The notes beneath the pieces are model-generated. The model was not told the origin of the DNA. It ran no database searches and worked only from the letters and a program-made list of their open reading frames with translations. From the NCBI GenBank assembly GCA_030035585.1, contig CM057468.1, forward strand, positions 60,198,145 through 60,262,144: a stretch of 64,000 bases of DNA. Reading direction: 5' to 3'. Positions 45,008 to 56,678 of the stretch are shown here, one piece after another. The DNA is from Dugong dugon. Its lineage: Eukaryota; Chordata; Mammalia; Sirenia; Dugongidae. The position numbers and the translations under genes are program-made. Each line of letters opens with the position of its first letter. Position 1 is the first letter of the stretch.

Positions 45008-46216
45008 TTTTTTTTTTTCTTTTTTAACTTTTTTTTATTGTACTTTAGATGTAGGTTTACAGAACAAATAGTTTCTCATTAAACATTCAGTACACATACT
45101 GTTTTATGACATTGGTTAACAACCCCATGACATGTCAATACTCTCCCTTCTCGACCCTGAGGATTTTTTTTTTTTGGTGAAGATATACATAGCCAAAGTT
45201 ACAGCATTTTGAAAGTTTCTACATGTACAATTCAGTGACATTGATTACATTCTTCCAGTTATACTGCTATTCTCACTATCCTTTTCCAAATTATTCCATC
45301 GCCATTATCTTCAACTCACTGTCCGCTAGGCTTCCCATCAAAACTTTTGAGTTGCTGTTGTCAATTTGATCTCACATGGATAATTCTTTTTTTTTTTTTT
45401 TTTGGTACCTCAGATGAAGGTTTGCAGAACAAATAGTTTCTCATTAAACAGTTAGTACACATATTGTCCTATGACAATGGTTAACAACCCCATGACATGT
45501 CAACACTGTCCCTTCTCAACCTTGGGTTCCCTATCACCAGCTTTCCTGTACCCTCCAGCCTTCTAGCCCTTGTCCCTGGACTGCTTGCCTCATTAGTCCT
45601 GTTTTGTTTTATGAGGCTGTCCAATCCCTGGCTGAACGGTGAACTATGGGGGGGAATTCAACACTGAGCTAAATGGTGTCTGGGGGCCATACTCTCAGAG
45701 TTTCTCCAGTCTGTCAGGCTAGTTAATCTGGTCTTTTTGGGGGGGAGTTAGAATTCTGTTCTACATCCTTTTCCAGCTCTGTCCAGGACCCTGTACTGTG
45801 TTCCCAGCCAGAGTAGTCGGTGGTAGCAGCCAGGCACCATTTAGTTGTACTGGACTCAGTCTGGTGGAGGCCGTGGTAGCTGTGGTCCATTAGTCCTTTG
45901 GACTAATCTTTTCCTTGTATCTGGTTCTCTTCATTCTCTCTTGCTTCTGAAGGAGTGAGACCAGTGGAGTATCTTAGATGGCTGCTCACAGGCTTTTAAG
46001 ACCCCAGACGCTACTCACCAAGGTAGAATGTAGAACATTGTCTTTATAAACTGTGTTATGCCAATTGAGCTAGATGTTCCCCGAGACCGTGGTCCCCACA
46101 GCCCTCCACCCGGAAATTCAGTCCCTCAGGGAGTTTGGAAGTGTCTGGGGTTTCCATGACCTTACCTTGTACAAGTTGTGCTGGCTTCCCCAGTAATGTG
46201 TACTGTCTCACCCTTC
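45008..46216 (-). mobile_element. Composite L1-tail element nested in L1, perfect 15-bp TSD
   Basis: Inserted in ORF2 of the full-length L1. Exact direct repeats TTGATGAAGTCTTTT at 44993-45007 and 46217-46231. In the + direction: T run and a ~120-bp L1 3' end (about 45030-45167), a second T run and a ~215-bp piece of another L1-type 3' UTR (about 45168-45390), a third T run, then ~810 bp of L1 3' UTR (to 46216). No ORF. The target junction in element sense (TC/AAAA) fits L1 endonuclease cleavage. The same arrangement recurs at 58410-59518. Confidence 0.93.
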
Positions 46217-49200
46217 TTGATGAAGTCTTTTGATGAGCATAAGTGTTTGATTTTTAGGAGTTCCCAGTTCTCTAGTTTCTCTTCCGGTGTTTGTGCATTG
46301 TTACTTACGATTCGTATTTTGTTTATGTCATGTATTAGGGCTCCTAGCATTGTCCCTATTTTTTCCTCCATAATCTTCAGTGTTTTTGATTTTATATTTA
46401 GGTCTTTGATCCATTTTGAGTTAGTTTTTGTGTGTGATGCAAGGTATGGGTTTTGTTTCAGTTTTTTGCAGATCCAGTTATGCCAGCACCATTTGTTAGA
46501 GACTTTCTTTTCCCCATTTAACGGACTTTGGGCCTTTGTCAAATATCAGCTGCTCATAGATGGATGAATTTACTTCTGGATTCTCAATTCTGTTCCATTG
46601 GTCTATGTATCTGTTGTTGTACCAGTACCAGGCTGTTTTGACTATCATGGCGGTATAATAGGTTCTAAAATCAGGTAGTGTGAGGCCTCTCACATTGTTC
46701 TTCTTCAGTAATGCTTTACTTTTTTGGGGCCTCTTCCCTTTCCATATGAAGTTGGTGATTTGTTTCTCCATCTCATTAAAAAATGCTTGTGGAATTTGGA
46801 TCGAGATTGCATTGTATCTGTAAATCACTTTGGGTAGAATTGACATTTTCACAATGTTGAGTCTTCCTATCCATGAGCAAGGTATGTTTTTCCACTTATG
46901 CAGGTCTCTTTTGGTTTCTTGCAGTAGTGTCTTATAGTTTTCATTGTATAGGAATTTTACGTCTCTGGTTAGATGTACTCCTAAGTATTTTATCTTCTTG
47001 GGGGCTTTTGTAAATGGTATTGATTTGGTGATTTCCTCTTGGAGGTTCTCTCTATCGGTGTAGAGGAATGGAATTGATTTTTGTATGTTTATCTTGTGTC
47101 CTGAAACTTTGCTGAAATCTTCTATTAGTTCCAGTAGTTTTCTTGTGGATTCTTTGGGGTTTACTGTGTATAAGATCAGAATATCTGCAAATAGAGATAC
47201 TTTTACTTCTTCCTTACCAATTTGGATGCCCTTTATTTCTTTTTCTAGCCTAATTGCTCTGGCTAGGACCTCCAGCACAATGTTGAATAAGAGTGGTGAT
47301 AAAGAGCATCCTTGTCTGGTTCCCATTATCAAGGAGAATGCTTTCAAAGTCTCTCCATTTAAGATGATGTTGGCTGTTGGCTTTGTATAAATGCCCTTAA
47401 TTCTACTGAGGAATTTCCCTTCTATTCCTATTTTGCTGAGAGTTTTTATCATGAATGGATGTTGGACTTTGTCAAATGCCTTTTCTGCATAGATTGATGA
47501 GATCATGCGGTTCTTTTCTTTTGTTTTATTTATGTGATGGATTACACTGATTGTTTTTCTATTGTTGAACCATCCCTGCATATCTTGTATAAATCCCACT
47601 TGGTCATCGTGAATTTTTTTTTTTTTTGATATGTTGCTGAATTCTATTGGCTAGAATTTTGCTGAGGATTTTTGCATTAATGTTCATGAGGGACATTGGT
47701 CTGTAGTTTTCTTCTTTTGTAGTGTCTTTACCTGGTTTTTGTATCAGGGTTATGCTGACCTCATAGAATGAGTTTGGGAGTATTCCATCCTTTTCTATGC
47801 TCTGAAATACCTTTAGTAGTAGTGGTGTTAACTCTTCTCTGAAAGTTTGGTAGAATTCTCCAGTGAAACTGTCCTGCCCAGGGCTCTTTTTTGTTGGGAG
47901 TTTTTAAATTACCTTTTCAATCTCTTCTTTTGTTACGGGTTTATTTAGTTGTTCTACCTCTGATTGTGTTTGTTTAGGTAGGTAGTGAGTTTCTACACAT
48001 TTTTCCATTTCCTCTAGGTTTTCAAATTTGTTAAAGTACAAGTTTTCATAGTATTCTGTTATGATTCTTTTAATTTCAGTTGGGTCTGTTGTGATATCAC
48101 CCATCTCATTTCTTATACAGGTTATTTGCTTCCTCTCCTGTTTTTCTTTCATCAGCTTGGCCAATGGTTTATCGATTTTGTTGTTCTTTTCAGAGAACCA
48201 GGTTTTGGTCTTGTTAACTCTGTCAATTGTATTTCAATTCTCTATTTCATTTAATTCTGCTCTAATTCTTATTATTTCCTTTCTTTTGGTGCCTGAGGGA
48301 TTCTTTTGCTGCCTCTGTCTACTTGTTCCGGTTATAGGGTTAATGTTTTGATTTTGGCCCTTTCTTCTTTTTGAATGTGTGCATTTATTGGTACAAACTG
48401 ACCTCTGAGCACTGCTTTTGCTGTGTCCCAAAGGTTCTGGTAGGATGTGTTTTAATTCTTGTTTGAGTCTATGAATTTCTTTATTCCATCCTTAATTACT
48501 TCTGTAACCCTGTAGTTTTTGAGCAAGGTGTTGTTCAGTTTTCAAGTGCTTGATTTTTTTTCCTTGCTTTTTCTGTTATTGATTTCTACTTTTATGGCTT
48601 TATGGTCAGAAAAGATGCTTTGTAATATTTCAGTGCTTTGAATTCTATTAAGGCTTGCTTTATGGCCTGGTATGTGATCTATTCTGGAGAATGTTCCATG
48701 TGCATTGGAAAAGAAATACTTAGCTGCTGTTCAGTGTAGTGTTTGGTATATGTCCATGAGATCAAGTTGGTTGATCGTGACATTTAGATCTTCCATGTCT
48801 TTATTGAGCTTCTTTCTGGATGTTCTGTCCTTCACCGATAGTGGAGTGTTGAAGTCTCCTACTATTATTGTGGAGCTGTCTATCTCTCTTTCCAATGCTG
48901 TTGGATTTTGTTTTATGTATTTTGGATCCCTGTCATTGGTTGCTTAAATATTTATTATGGTTATGTCCTCCTGGTGTACTGATCCTTTAATCATTATATA
49001 GCATCCTTCCTTATCCTTTGGATTTTTCTTTAAAGTCTATTTTGTCACAGATTAATATTACCACTCTTGCTCTTTTTTGAATGTTGCTTGCTTGATATAT
49101 TTTTTTCTATCCTTTGAGTTTTAGTTTGTTTGTGTCTTTAAGTCTAAGGTGTGTCTCTTGTAGGCAGCATATAGATGGATTCTGTTTTTTTATCCATTCT

Positions 49201-49633
49201 GCCACTCTCTGTCTCTTTATTGGTGCATTTAGTCCATTTACATTCAATGTAATTATTGATAGGTATGAGTTTAATGCTGTCATTTTGATGTCCTTTTTGT
49301 GTATTACTGACAGTTTCTTTGTTCCATTTAATTTTTTGTGTTAAGTCGTTTTTCTTTATGTATTTTCATTGTTGTTGATTTTATATTTGCTGAGCCTTTA
49401 TATTTTTCTTATTTTGTATTTTGATGTGTAAGATTGTTAGTTTCCTTTGTGGTTACCTTCATATTTACCCCTATTTTTCTAAGTTTAAATCAGTCTTTTA
49501 TTTCTTTATATTGCCTTGACTTGCTTTCCATATGAAAAATCTGTGTATACATTTACTAGTCCTTTTTTGTTGTTGTTTTTTGTCATTTTTTACATATTGA
49601 TATCTCTGTTTCCCTATTTTCAGTATTTTAGCT

Positions 49634-50735
49634 TTAATTTATTTTTGTGACTTCCCTATCTGAGTTGATATATGGTTGCTCTATCCTGTGTTCTAGTCTT
49701 GCATTGTTATCTGATGTTATTGATTTTCTAACCAGAGGGACACCCTTTAGTATTTCCTGTAATTTTGGTTTAGTTTTCGCAAATTCCCTAAACTTCTGTT
49801 TATCTGGAAATGCCCTAATTTTGCCATCATATTTGAGAGACAGTTTCGCAGGATATATAATTCTTGCCTGGCAATTTTTTCCTTCAAGGCTTTATATATG
49901 TCATCCCATTGCCTTTTTGCCTGTGTGGTTTCTGCTCAGTAGTCTGGGCTTATTCTTACTGACTCTCCTTTGTAGATGACTTTTCATTTATCCCTAGACG
50001 CTCTTAAAATTCTCTCTTCGTCTTTGGTTTTGGGAAGTTTGATTATAATATGCCTTGGTGACTTTCTTTTGGGACCTACGTTATGTGGGGTTAGATGAGC
50101 ATCTTGGATAGATATCTTCTCATCTTTCATGATATCAGGGAAGTTTTTCTGTCAACAAATCTTCAGCAATTCTCTCTGTATTCTCTGTTATCCCCCCCAT
50201 TCTGATACTACAATCACTCATAGGTTGTTTCTCTTGACAGAGTCTCACATAACTCTTAAGTTTCTTCATCTTTTAAAATTTTTTTATCTGCTTTTTCCTC
50301 AAATAAGTTGCTGTCAAGTGCTTTATCTTGAATCTCACTAATTCTGACATTCGTTGCCTCAATTCTGCTCCTATGACTTACTATTGAGTTGTCTAATTCT
50401 GAAATTTTATTGTTAATCCTCTGGATTTCTGATTGCTGTCTCTCTATGGATTCTTGCAGCCTGTTAAATTGTCGTTATGCTTTTTAATAATCTTTTTAAG
50501 TTCTGTTACTGCTTTGTCTGTGTGTTTTTGGATTTCTCTGTGTTTTGTTGAATTTCCTTCCTAATTTTTTGAAGAGTTCTGTCCTTTAATCTTTTGTATT
50601 CTGCCTCTGGTAATTCCAAGAAATTATCTTCCTCCAGAAAATTTATTGATTGTTTTGGGAGCTTGCTGAAGCCATCATGGCCTGCCTCTTTATGTGATTT
50701 GATATTGACTGTTGTCTCTGAGCCATCAATAAGTT
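49634..50735 (-). pseudogene. L1 ORF1 (RNA-binding chaperone), broken
   Basis: L1 ORF1 protein coats L1 RNA with a coiled coil, an RRM and a C-terminal domain. On the minus strand the N-terminal part reads FLELPEAEYKRLKDRTLQKI, then a charged, heptad-like region (about 50200-50600), then the RRM/CTD text SPRHIIIKLPKTKDEERILR, YKGESVRISPDY and TSDNNARLEHRIEQP, ending DREVTKIN and a TAA at 49634-49636. Stops and frameshifts occur throughout. Length ~1.1 kb (~365 codons) fits the family (human 338). Spacing to ORF2 is about 350 bases. The start is approximate because the first codons are scrambled. Confidence 0.85.
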
Positions 50736-52099
50736 ATTATAATTTTTTAATTTTATATTTGCTTAGTGTGTTCTAGCTTCTTGTTCTGTTTTGTTTTGAT
50801 ATGCCCAAATAGGCTGCTCGTGAGCGCTAGTTTGATCATTGGTCTCTTTGAAGCTCTAACGTCCTGTCACCAGGTAGTTAGGTCTGTTACAAAGTAAGTG
50901 AGCCCAGGAGTCCATTAAATTTTCTTGTATGGATTCAGCTCAGGTGTCCAGGTAGTCAGTCACCAAGTGTGGGGTGCAGGCTCTCACCTACAGTCCTAGA
51001 GAGGCATGGGTTATTGGTGTAGGCACAAGTATCTGGCTGCAGTAGGGGGTCATGTGCTCAGCAAGACAGGGGGCTGATGGCTGCCCCTGAGTGTCTGAAA
51101 GGAAAGCGTGTCCCTGTTCCCTAGAGTTTTTCAGCCAGACTATGAGCACCCTATGCTGTTGGCTGTAAGGACTCGGGGGCACCACTTATTCTTGGACCCC
51201 TGTTGCAAGTGGCTAGGTAGTGTGGGTGGAGCCACTGGTCCTCATGCCCCTGATGTGGGCAGGTAAGGAGCCTGCTTAATGGGCAGAGCAGTGTCAAATG
51301 TCATAAACCTGCCACTTCACAGCTGAAACAGCTGAAGTTTGACTTCAGATATTTACCCTGTTGTACTGTGTTAGTGAGGGCTTACGCTGTTGAAATGGAC
51401 CCACGCAAGTCTATGCAGGGGTGAAAGACATTCAAAGTCTGCAGACCCCTTATGCCTGTGCCTAGGCAGAGGAGCTGTGCCAACCCTGAGGTCCTGGCTT
51501 AGGGGAGCTGGTAGCTTATTTTTTCCCTGTTTGTTAATTTGTTCCCTCTCCAAGGCCAGGAAAATAGCTCAGGGTGCCTTAAGGGTCCTACTTGCAGCTC
51601 AGGGGACTCATCAATCACTGAAGCTGGCCGGGACTCAGTGCAGAGTGGGAGGAAGGAGGTAAATGGGAGAGAGATTTTTCCCAAATGGTGTGTTTTTTTT
51701 TTTAATCCCTGTGGTAGGCCACACACAAGTACTTATCTTTAGCCGCTTGAGTGCTGCTTTTCACTGGTTCTGGATGGCCCAGTAGACTCTCTGCCACTGG
51801 GTGTTTCCCAACATGGAAAACACCTCTGGAGCGCGGCTGCTTGCCCACCTCACTGCACACCCTGAGCTGATTCGGGCTGAAGGGCTGCGGCTCCCGCCAG
51901 GTCAGGTCTGGCAACTCCTCGCTGCTTCTGAACCATCTTTCCCTCCCCCTGCCACTGAGTCTGATTCCTCGACTTTGCCTTTGATGTTCAGGGCTCCTAA
52001 ATAGTCACATACAATCGATTTACTTGTTTTTTCAGGTCTTTATTGTAAGAGGGACACATAGGAAGCGTCTGACTACTCCGCCATCCTGGCCCCACCTCC
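50736..52099 (-). promoter_or_regulatory. L1 5' UTR with internal promoter start
   Basis: About 1.36 kb, much richer in G+C than the surrounding DNA. The outermost bases in L1 sense contain GGATGGCGG (52078-52087 on the complement), a YY1-type site that sets the start of transcription in L1 of other mammals. That role is from the known family; the sequence only shows the motif. Several 60-90-codon frames here are by-products. Confidence 0.8.
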
Positions 52100-52108
52100 T
52101 TAGTTATT

Positions 52109-52952
52109 ATTTTTGAGTTGTTTTACATTGTTTCTTTTTTCTATTTTAACAATTTTTTTTCAAGTATATTTTAAAGACTCAAGGTGTACTGTTTAAGTAG
52201 TATCATGTGTGTGTGCATAATGTTTATTCTCCAGTTAAATCAGTTTGAATTTAAATTGTAAGAGAAACATTAGCTTAAAAAATTAAATTATAAACATTTA
52301 CAGTAAACTTTAAGATGAAATGTTCTTATAGTTTCATTCAGCAAGTTATTACATATAAAATTAGATTATATATAGAAGATTAATAAATATATAATTGCAT
52401 GTTTTGTGAATATATCTGAAAAATATATTCTGTATAATGAATACAATTTACTCTTTCCAAATCTCCAAAAAAAGTAGCAATGCAAATTTAAAATGCATTT
52501 CAGTTTGGATACAGAATTTTAATATCACTGCATAAGATTAAATGTATACATCTAGTGTATATTTCTCAAGGAGTGAATTTAAAATAAGATGTAATAAAGT
52601 TCATCTAATTCAAATTTCACTCATCAGTGAGAAACAATTACAGTGCTTCTAGAGATGGTTTACAAAATATAATAAAACATAGGTGTTTGATTTTTAAACT
52701 TCGTCATGCTGGATTTGGTTGGGACTAAACTACAGACATTTAATAAGAGGACAGACCTTGGGGTACGCAGTATTTAGAGAGAAAATAAATGCCAAATTGT
52801 ACGTCCTCTAATCACATTAGGGTTAGAAGCCAGGTAACAAAAGAGAAATCAAGAAGATACTTCCCAGAGGTTAATACAAAACCATGCTACCTACCAAAGT
52901 CTATGGGAACAAATGCCATGAAAAATCCCGCTAGAATGCAGGAACAACAGAA
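52109..52952. other. AT-rich unique sequence
   Basis: No gene or confident repeat seen between the L1 5' end and the LTR. Confidence 0.5.
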
Positions 52953-52957
52953 GATGG

Positions 52958-53375
52958 TGTGATGGTTAAAGTTGTATGTCAACTGGGCTGGGACATGATT
53001 TTCAGTGGTTTGGCAGTTATGATGTAATGTGGCAGTTATGTAATGATGTAATCACCTCCATGATGAAATCTGCTATGAGCAGCCAATCAATTGAAAAGGT
53101 GTTTCCTTAGGGGTGTGACCTACATCCAATATACATGGACTTTCTGGCAAAGCTTGCTGGCTTTTGCTCTGCTCTGGATCCTGCATTTGGCTCATCACCA
53201 TATGACCTCCAGTTCTTGAAACTTGAGCCAGCAGCCTGCTGTCTGACTTGCCAATCTTGGGTTTGTCAGTCCCTGCAGCTGTGTGAGTCAGGAGAAGCCT
53301 CCTGCCTGACGCCTAACCCAAGGACTTGGGATTTTTCAGCTTCTACAACTGTGTGAGCCATTTCCTTGATATAAA

Positions 53376-53410
<35 letters not shown>

Positions 53411-53448
53411 CACTGGTTTTGCTTCTCTAGAGAGCTCAGCCTAAGACA
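52958..53448 (+). mobile_element. Solo LTR-like element with TG...CA ends and 5-bp flanks
   Basis: Starts TGTGATGGTTAAAG and ends CTAAGACA, 491 bp. The flanking 5-mers GATGG (52953-52957) and GATGA (53449-53453) match in four of five bases, fitting an ERVL-type target duplication. A polyadenylation-like ATAAAT near 53371 and a TC/TA microsatellite (about 53377-53411) lie close to the 3' end. An alternative is a diverged MaLR relative of the LTRs at 26345 and 63287. No internal genes. Confidence 0.65.
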
Positions 53449-53453
53449 GATGA

Positions 53454-54810
53454 GAACTTTAAGACGTAGACAGTCTGCAGCTAGGATCACCTCGGGATCT
53501 GAAATGTATCGGACTATGAGCAAGGCATGTACATAAAGAGGTATCTGATACCAACATCATAAAGTTCCACATCTTGAGGCAGTTTTCTGTCTCAGCTCTA
53601 GCATATATCATTATTATTATTGCTTCTTTTCTTGGTGAAAATGAATGGGCTGAGCCTAGTCTGAAGGTCTGTTGGTAGGAGCTGAGTGGCAATAATCACA
53701 ATTATCTGATAGAAGCATTTAGCTAAAGTAGTTTATTTTATTACATTTATATATAGTATAAATTGACATACTGTTATGGCAATATTTAGTAATATATAGT
53801 CGTATGTATATGCATGTATATATATGCACTTTTTAATCCAAAATACCATTTTAAAGAAAGTAACACGGCAGCAACCTTGAATTTTAAAGTTGCCTGACTC
53901 TGAGGTAGTAGCAAGAACATTCACTTTTCAGGCACTTGCCTACAGTTAAAATGAACTTAAAGCAAAGAAACACATAGTTGGCAGCATCCCTTGTCTGTTT
54001 TGGTAATGTCTCCATTTTAAAATGAGTGGAAAATTATGGCAGCACCTGAGGCTGTTTCCTTGCTGCCTGCTGCAAAGCTGCTCCAAAGCCCAGAATCTGG
54101 AGGCAGGCTTTTCCATCACATAACCCTTTTCCACGTTCAAAAGTATTAGACTTTGAGCCCAAGGGTACATTTTGAATTATCTGTGATCTCCAAATTATTC
54201 TGTCTCAATAGTATACGAGAGTGAGAGACTTTTAACAGCCTGTCTGGATGTGTCAGCAGTTTGTTATAGCATGGAATCCGAGATGTATGAATTGTTTAAA
54301 AACACAAAAAAAGCAGAACAACAAATAAGCATTATAAAATAAAACACAAAAGATCAGTATAATTTTGACAGCATCCTTTGTTTTACCATCTTTATATTAA
54401 TATTTATATCACATATACGATATTTCTCCTCTAAGTTTTTCTCCTATCCCTTTTGAAAGAAGGTAATGGGATTTATCCTAAGCTGGTTATTTTTTCCCCA
54501 TCTGCTTTTCTCCAATTCTTCCATATCACAGAAGTGAAAAACAAAACAAAACCATGTGTCTACACAAACAAAAATTTGAGCAGTCAGAATTAATTTGTAC
54601 CTAACCATTGGAACACTTTCTTAGGGTAAATTGCCTGTATCTGTTTGTAGAGAATAGTCAATAAACAAAATTGCTCTTCATCTGTAGTATAAGAAACAAT
54701 ATTGTTCCGTACGTAGACATTTGTTTATCGTCTCTTCCTATTGGAAATTGAAAAAAAAAAAAAAAAAAACTCTTATTACTCCAACAATTCCATTATTTTT
54801 CAAATATGTT
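53454..54810. other. Unique sequence
   Basis: No gene. A long A run at about 54750-54769 falls outside any element I can define. Confidence 0.5.
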
Positions 54811-54823
54811 TATTTAAACATTA

Positions 54824-55038
54824 AAAAAATCAAAGAACCAAACCAGTTGCCGTCAATTCTGACTCATGGTGACCCCATGGATTTCAGAGAAAAACTGCAC
54901 TCCACAGAGTTTTCAATGACTGACATTTCAGAAGTAGGTCACCAGGCCTTTCTTCTGAGGTACCTCTGGGTAGGTTTGAGCCATCAGCCTTTTGGTTAGC
55001 AGCTGACTATTTAATCCTTTGTGCCACCCAGGGACTCC
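54824..55038 (-). mobile_element. AfroSINE (older type), minus strand, perfect TSD
   Basis: 'aaccaaaccagttgccgtca', 'catggtgaccccatggattt', 'ggtcaccaggcctttcttct', 'gtgccacccagggactcc'. An exact 13-bp direct repeat, TATTTAAACATTA, lies at 54811-54823 and 55039-55051. Confidence 0.95.
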
Positions 55039-55051
55039 TATTTAAACATTA

Positions 55052-56513
55052 CATAAGCCTAATTTGTGTCCTTTAATTGTTCTTTTCCACACAAGATGAC
55101 CTTCACAGTTGTATATACATGTGGCCTATTGTGTCTCTTATATAGACAAAAAAATCAATATATATTTAAGTTAGAACTCATCCATCTTGGTAACTCGCTT
55201 TTATTATTTCTACCCCTTACTGACCCACCCTCTTCCCAATTAGTGTGATATACATCTCCCAATTTTGTATCAAATACATAAAGTATATTTTATTTTTTTT
55301 AAATGATATCTGATGATGATATCTTGGTATCTCCTTTTTATTATCAGTCATATATTTCTATTTAACAAATAAGTACAATTTCCTGTAGTAACTGATTTTT
55401 TTAAAGCCTAACTGTTTTTCTTAGTTTATTTCCATTTACAGTGAATTTTCTATTCTAGAAAACCCAGTTGGGAAAAAAAAATTATTAAATAGACCCTTAA
55501 TTTTCCACTGTTGTAACACTTTTGGGGTTTAAGACGTAGATCTGATATGAAGGTTAAAGTAGAGAGCATAGACAATTTACCAGCCCATGTTGAAAAATAA
55601 TAAATCTACCCATATTTTTGAAATATTTTTGAGTTAAAGTTACAGAAAAACTATTAACACAAGTCTCAGGACTCTCGACTTTGTTCTCTATTAAAGTTTA
55701 AAATTGATTTTTACTGGACAAGCAGTGTCTTCTAAATGTAGCACTGACATATGATGTCACATAAAATATATAGATCTTGCAGTGTTAAACATAAAACTTT
55801 TAACAAATTGTCTTATTCAGAAATGCAAACTGTAGAAATGAGAATCCTTTCTTTATGGCTTCCTGTTGCCCCCTGCCCCTTTCTCTAAAAAAAAAAAAAA
55901 TACTCTTTCAAAAGGCCATTCCTGTTATTTGTTAATTTTAGACATATCTGTTCTTGTCTGGAGATGATGATGTATTTGTAAACATTTGCCACCATCAAGT
56001 TTTCACAATTGCTTTAGTACAAGAGCTTATCCCGCTCAGAAAACTTTAGTGCCAGATGTGTTTGGAATTTAGTCTATATTGGAGTTTTGCATGTACCATG
56101 TCTTATTAAATGCCTCAGGAGGTCTGCAGCAGCCCCCTTTTCCCAACAATTAATATTTCTGCAGCAATACTCACTCCAAATTGTATAAATGAAAAATAGA
56201 AATTATAGTCAGGTTTTCCTGTCAAATGAAATAAAGAAAATAAACACAGAAGTTAGATTTCAGAAGTGAGAAAAAGAATTATAAACATGTTTTCAAAAGA
56301 AACCTCTCAAAGTTGTCTCCATTTCTCTCTCCCTCTTGTCTTCTGCTAAAACAGAAAACTGAGTGTGTGGCTAGATTTGCAGTGGGAAAGTGTTTCCTAA
56401 CACAAGCTATTACAGACAATTTGCCATAACATTTAAGTTCACATTTAAAAATACAAGTTATACAGAAGTTAAACTTTGATAGTTTTAAAAAATTATGTAA
56501 TCCAAATGTAACA
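55052..56513. other. Unique AT-rich sequence
   Basis: No gene or confident repeat recognised. Confidence 0.5.
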
Positions 56514-56678
56514 TGGAGCCCTGGAGGCATAGTGGTTAAGAGCTTGGCTGCTAACCAAGAGGTGGGCAGTTCAAATCCACCAGGCATTCCTTGGAAACCC
56601 TATGGGGCAGTTCTACTCTGTCCTTTAGGGTCACTATGAGTCAGAATCGATTTGATGGCAACAGGATGGTTTTGGTTC
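56514..56678 (+). mobile_element. AfroSINE (short, young-looking type)
   Basis: 'catggagccctggaggcata', 'gtggttaagagcttggctgc' (A-box side), 'gggcagttcaaatccacc' (B-box side), 'cctatggggcagttctactc', 'gagtcagaatcgatttgatg'. Near consensus and without the central block of the older type. Confidence 0.93.

Larger units (their letters stand above)
44285..49283 (-). pseudogene. L1 ORF2 (endonuclease/reverse transcriptase), inactive
   Basis: Start at 49283: MTALNSYLSIITLNVNG. The endonuclease keeps LQETHL, GDFNTPLS, SRIDHI and SDHKAIK but has internal stops. The longest clean stretch is 367 codons at 46496-47599 in the RT domain, with [17 protein letters not shown] present. Both catalytic boxes are mutated: the usual D in the DAEKAFD box is Y (residue 37 of that stretch), and the FADD box reads FADI (residues 137-140). 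The C-terminal Cys/His motif [18 protein letters not shown] lies at 44423-44743. A 1.2 kb insertion splits the frame at 45008, and a 20-bp tandem duplication at 44894-44933 shifts it further. Without the insertion the length is about 1,258 codons, close to the L1 norm (~1,275). Confidence 0.92.
43242..52099 (-). mobile_element. Full-length L1 LINE (with a nested insertion)
   Basis: A complete L1 on the minus strand. The 5' end in its sense reads 'ggaggtggggccaggatggc', the classic L1 promoter start. It is followed by a ~1.36 kb 5' UTR, ORF1, ORF2, and a ~1.04 kb 3' UTR ending at a T-rich/poly-A boundary. Direct repeats TTAGTTATT at 43233-43241 and 52100-52108 are the target duplication. Total 8,858 bp; about 7.63 kb without the nested 1.2 kb insertion and its extra target copy. 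It is inactive. Confidence 0.93.

Noticed and set aside
45008..46216. Three independent L1 tails landing next to each other
   Set aside because: A single exact 15-bp TSD encloses all three pieces and the first junction recurs at 58.5 kb, so one event with a pre-formed composite is simpler.
46496..47599. 367-codon ORF as a host-domesticated RT gene
   Set aside because: It is one open stretch of a full-length L1 with broken neighbours on both sides and two lost catalytic residues; nothing indicates selection.
51390..52004. GC-rich frames as a coding exon or CpG-island promoter of a gene
   Set aside because: They lie in the L1 5' UTR on a clearly bounded L1; the frames overlap on both strands.
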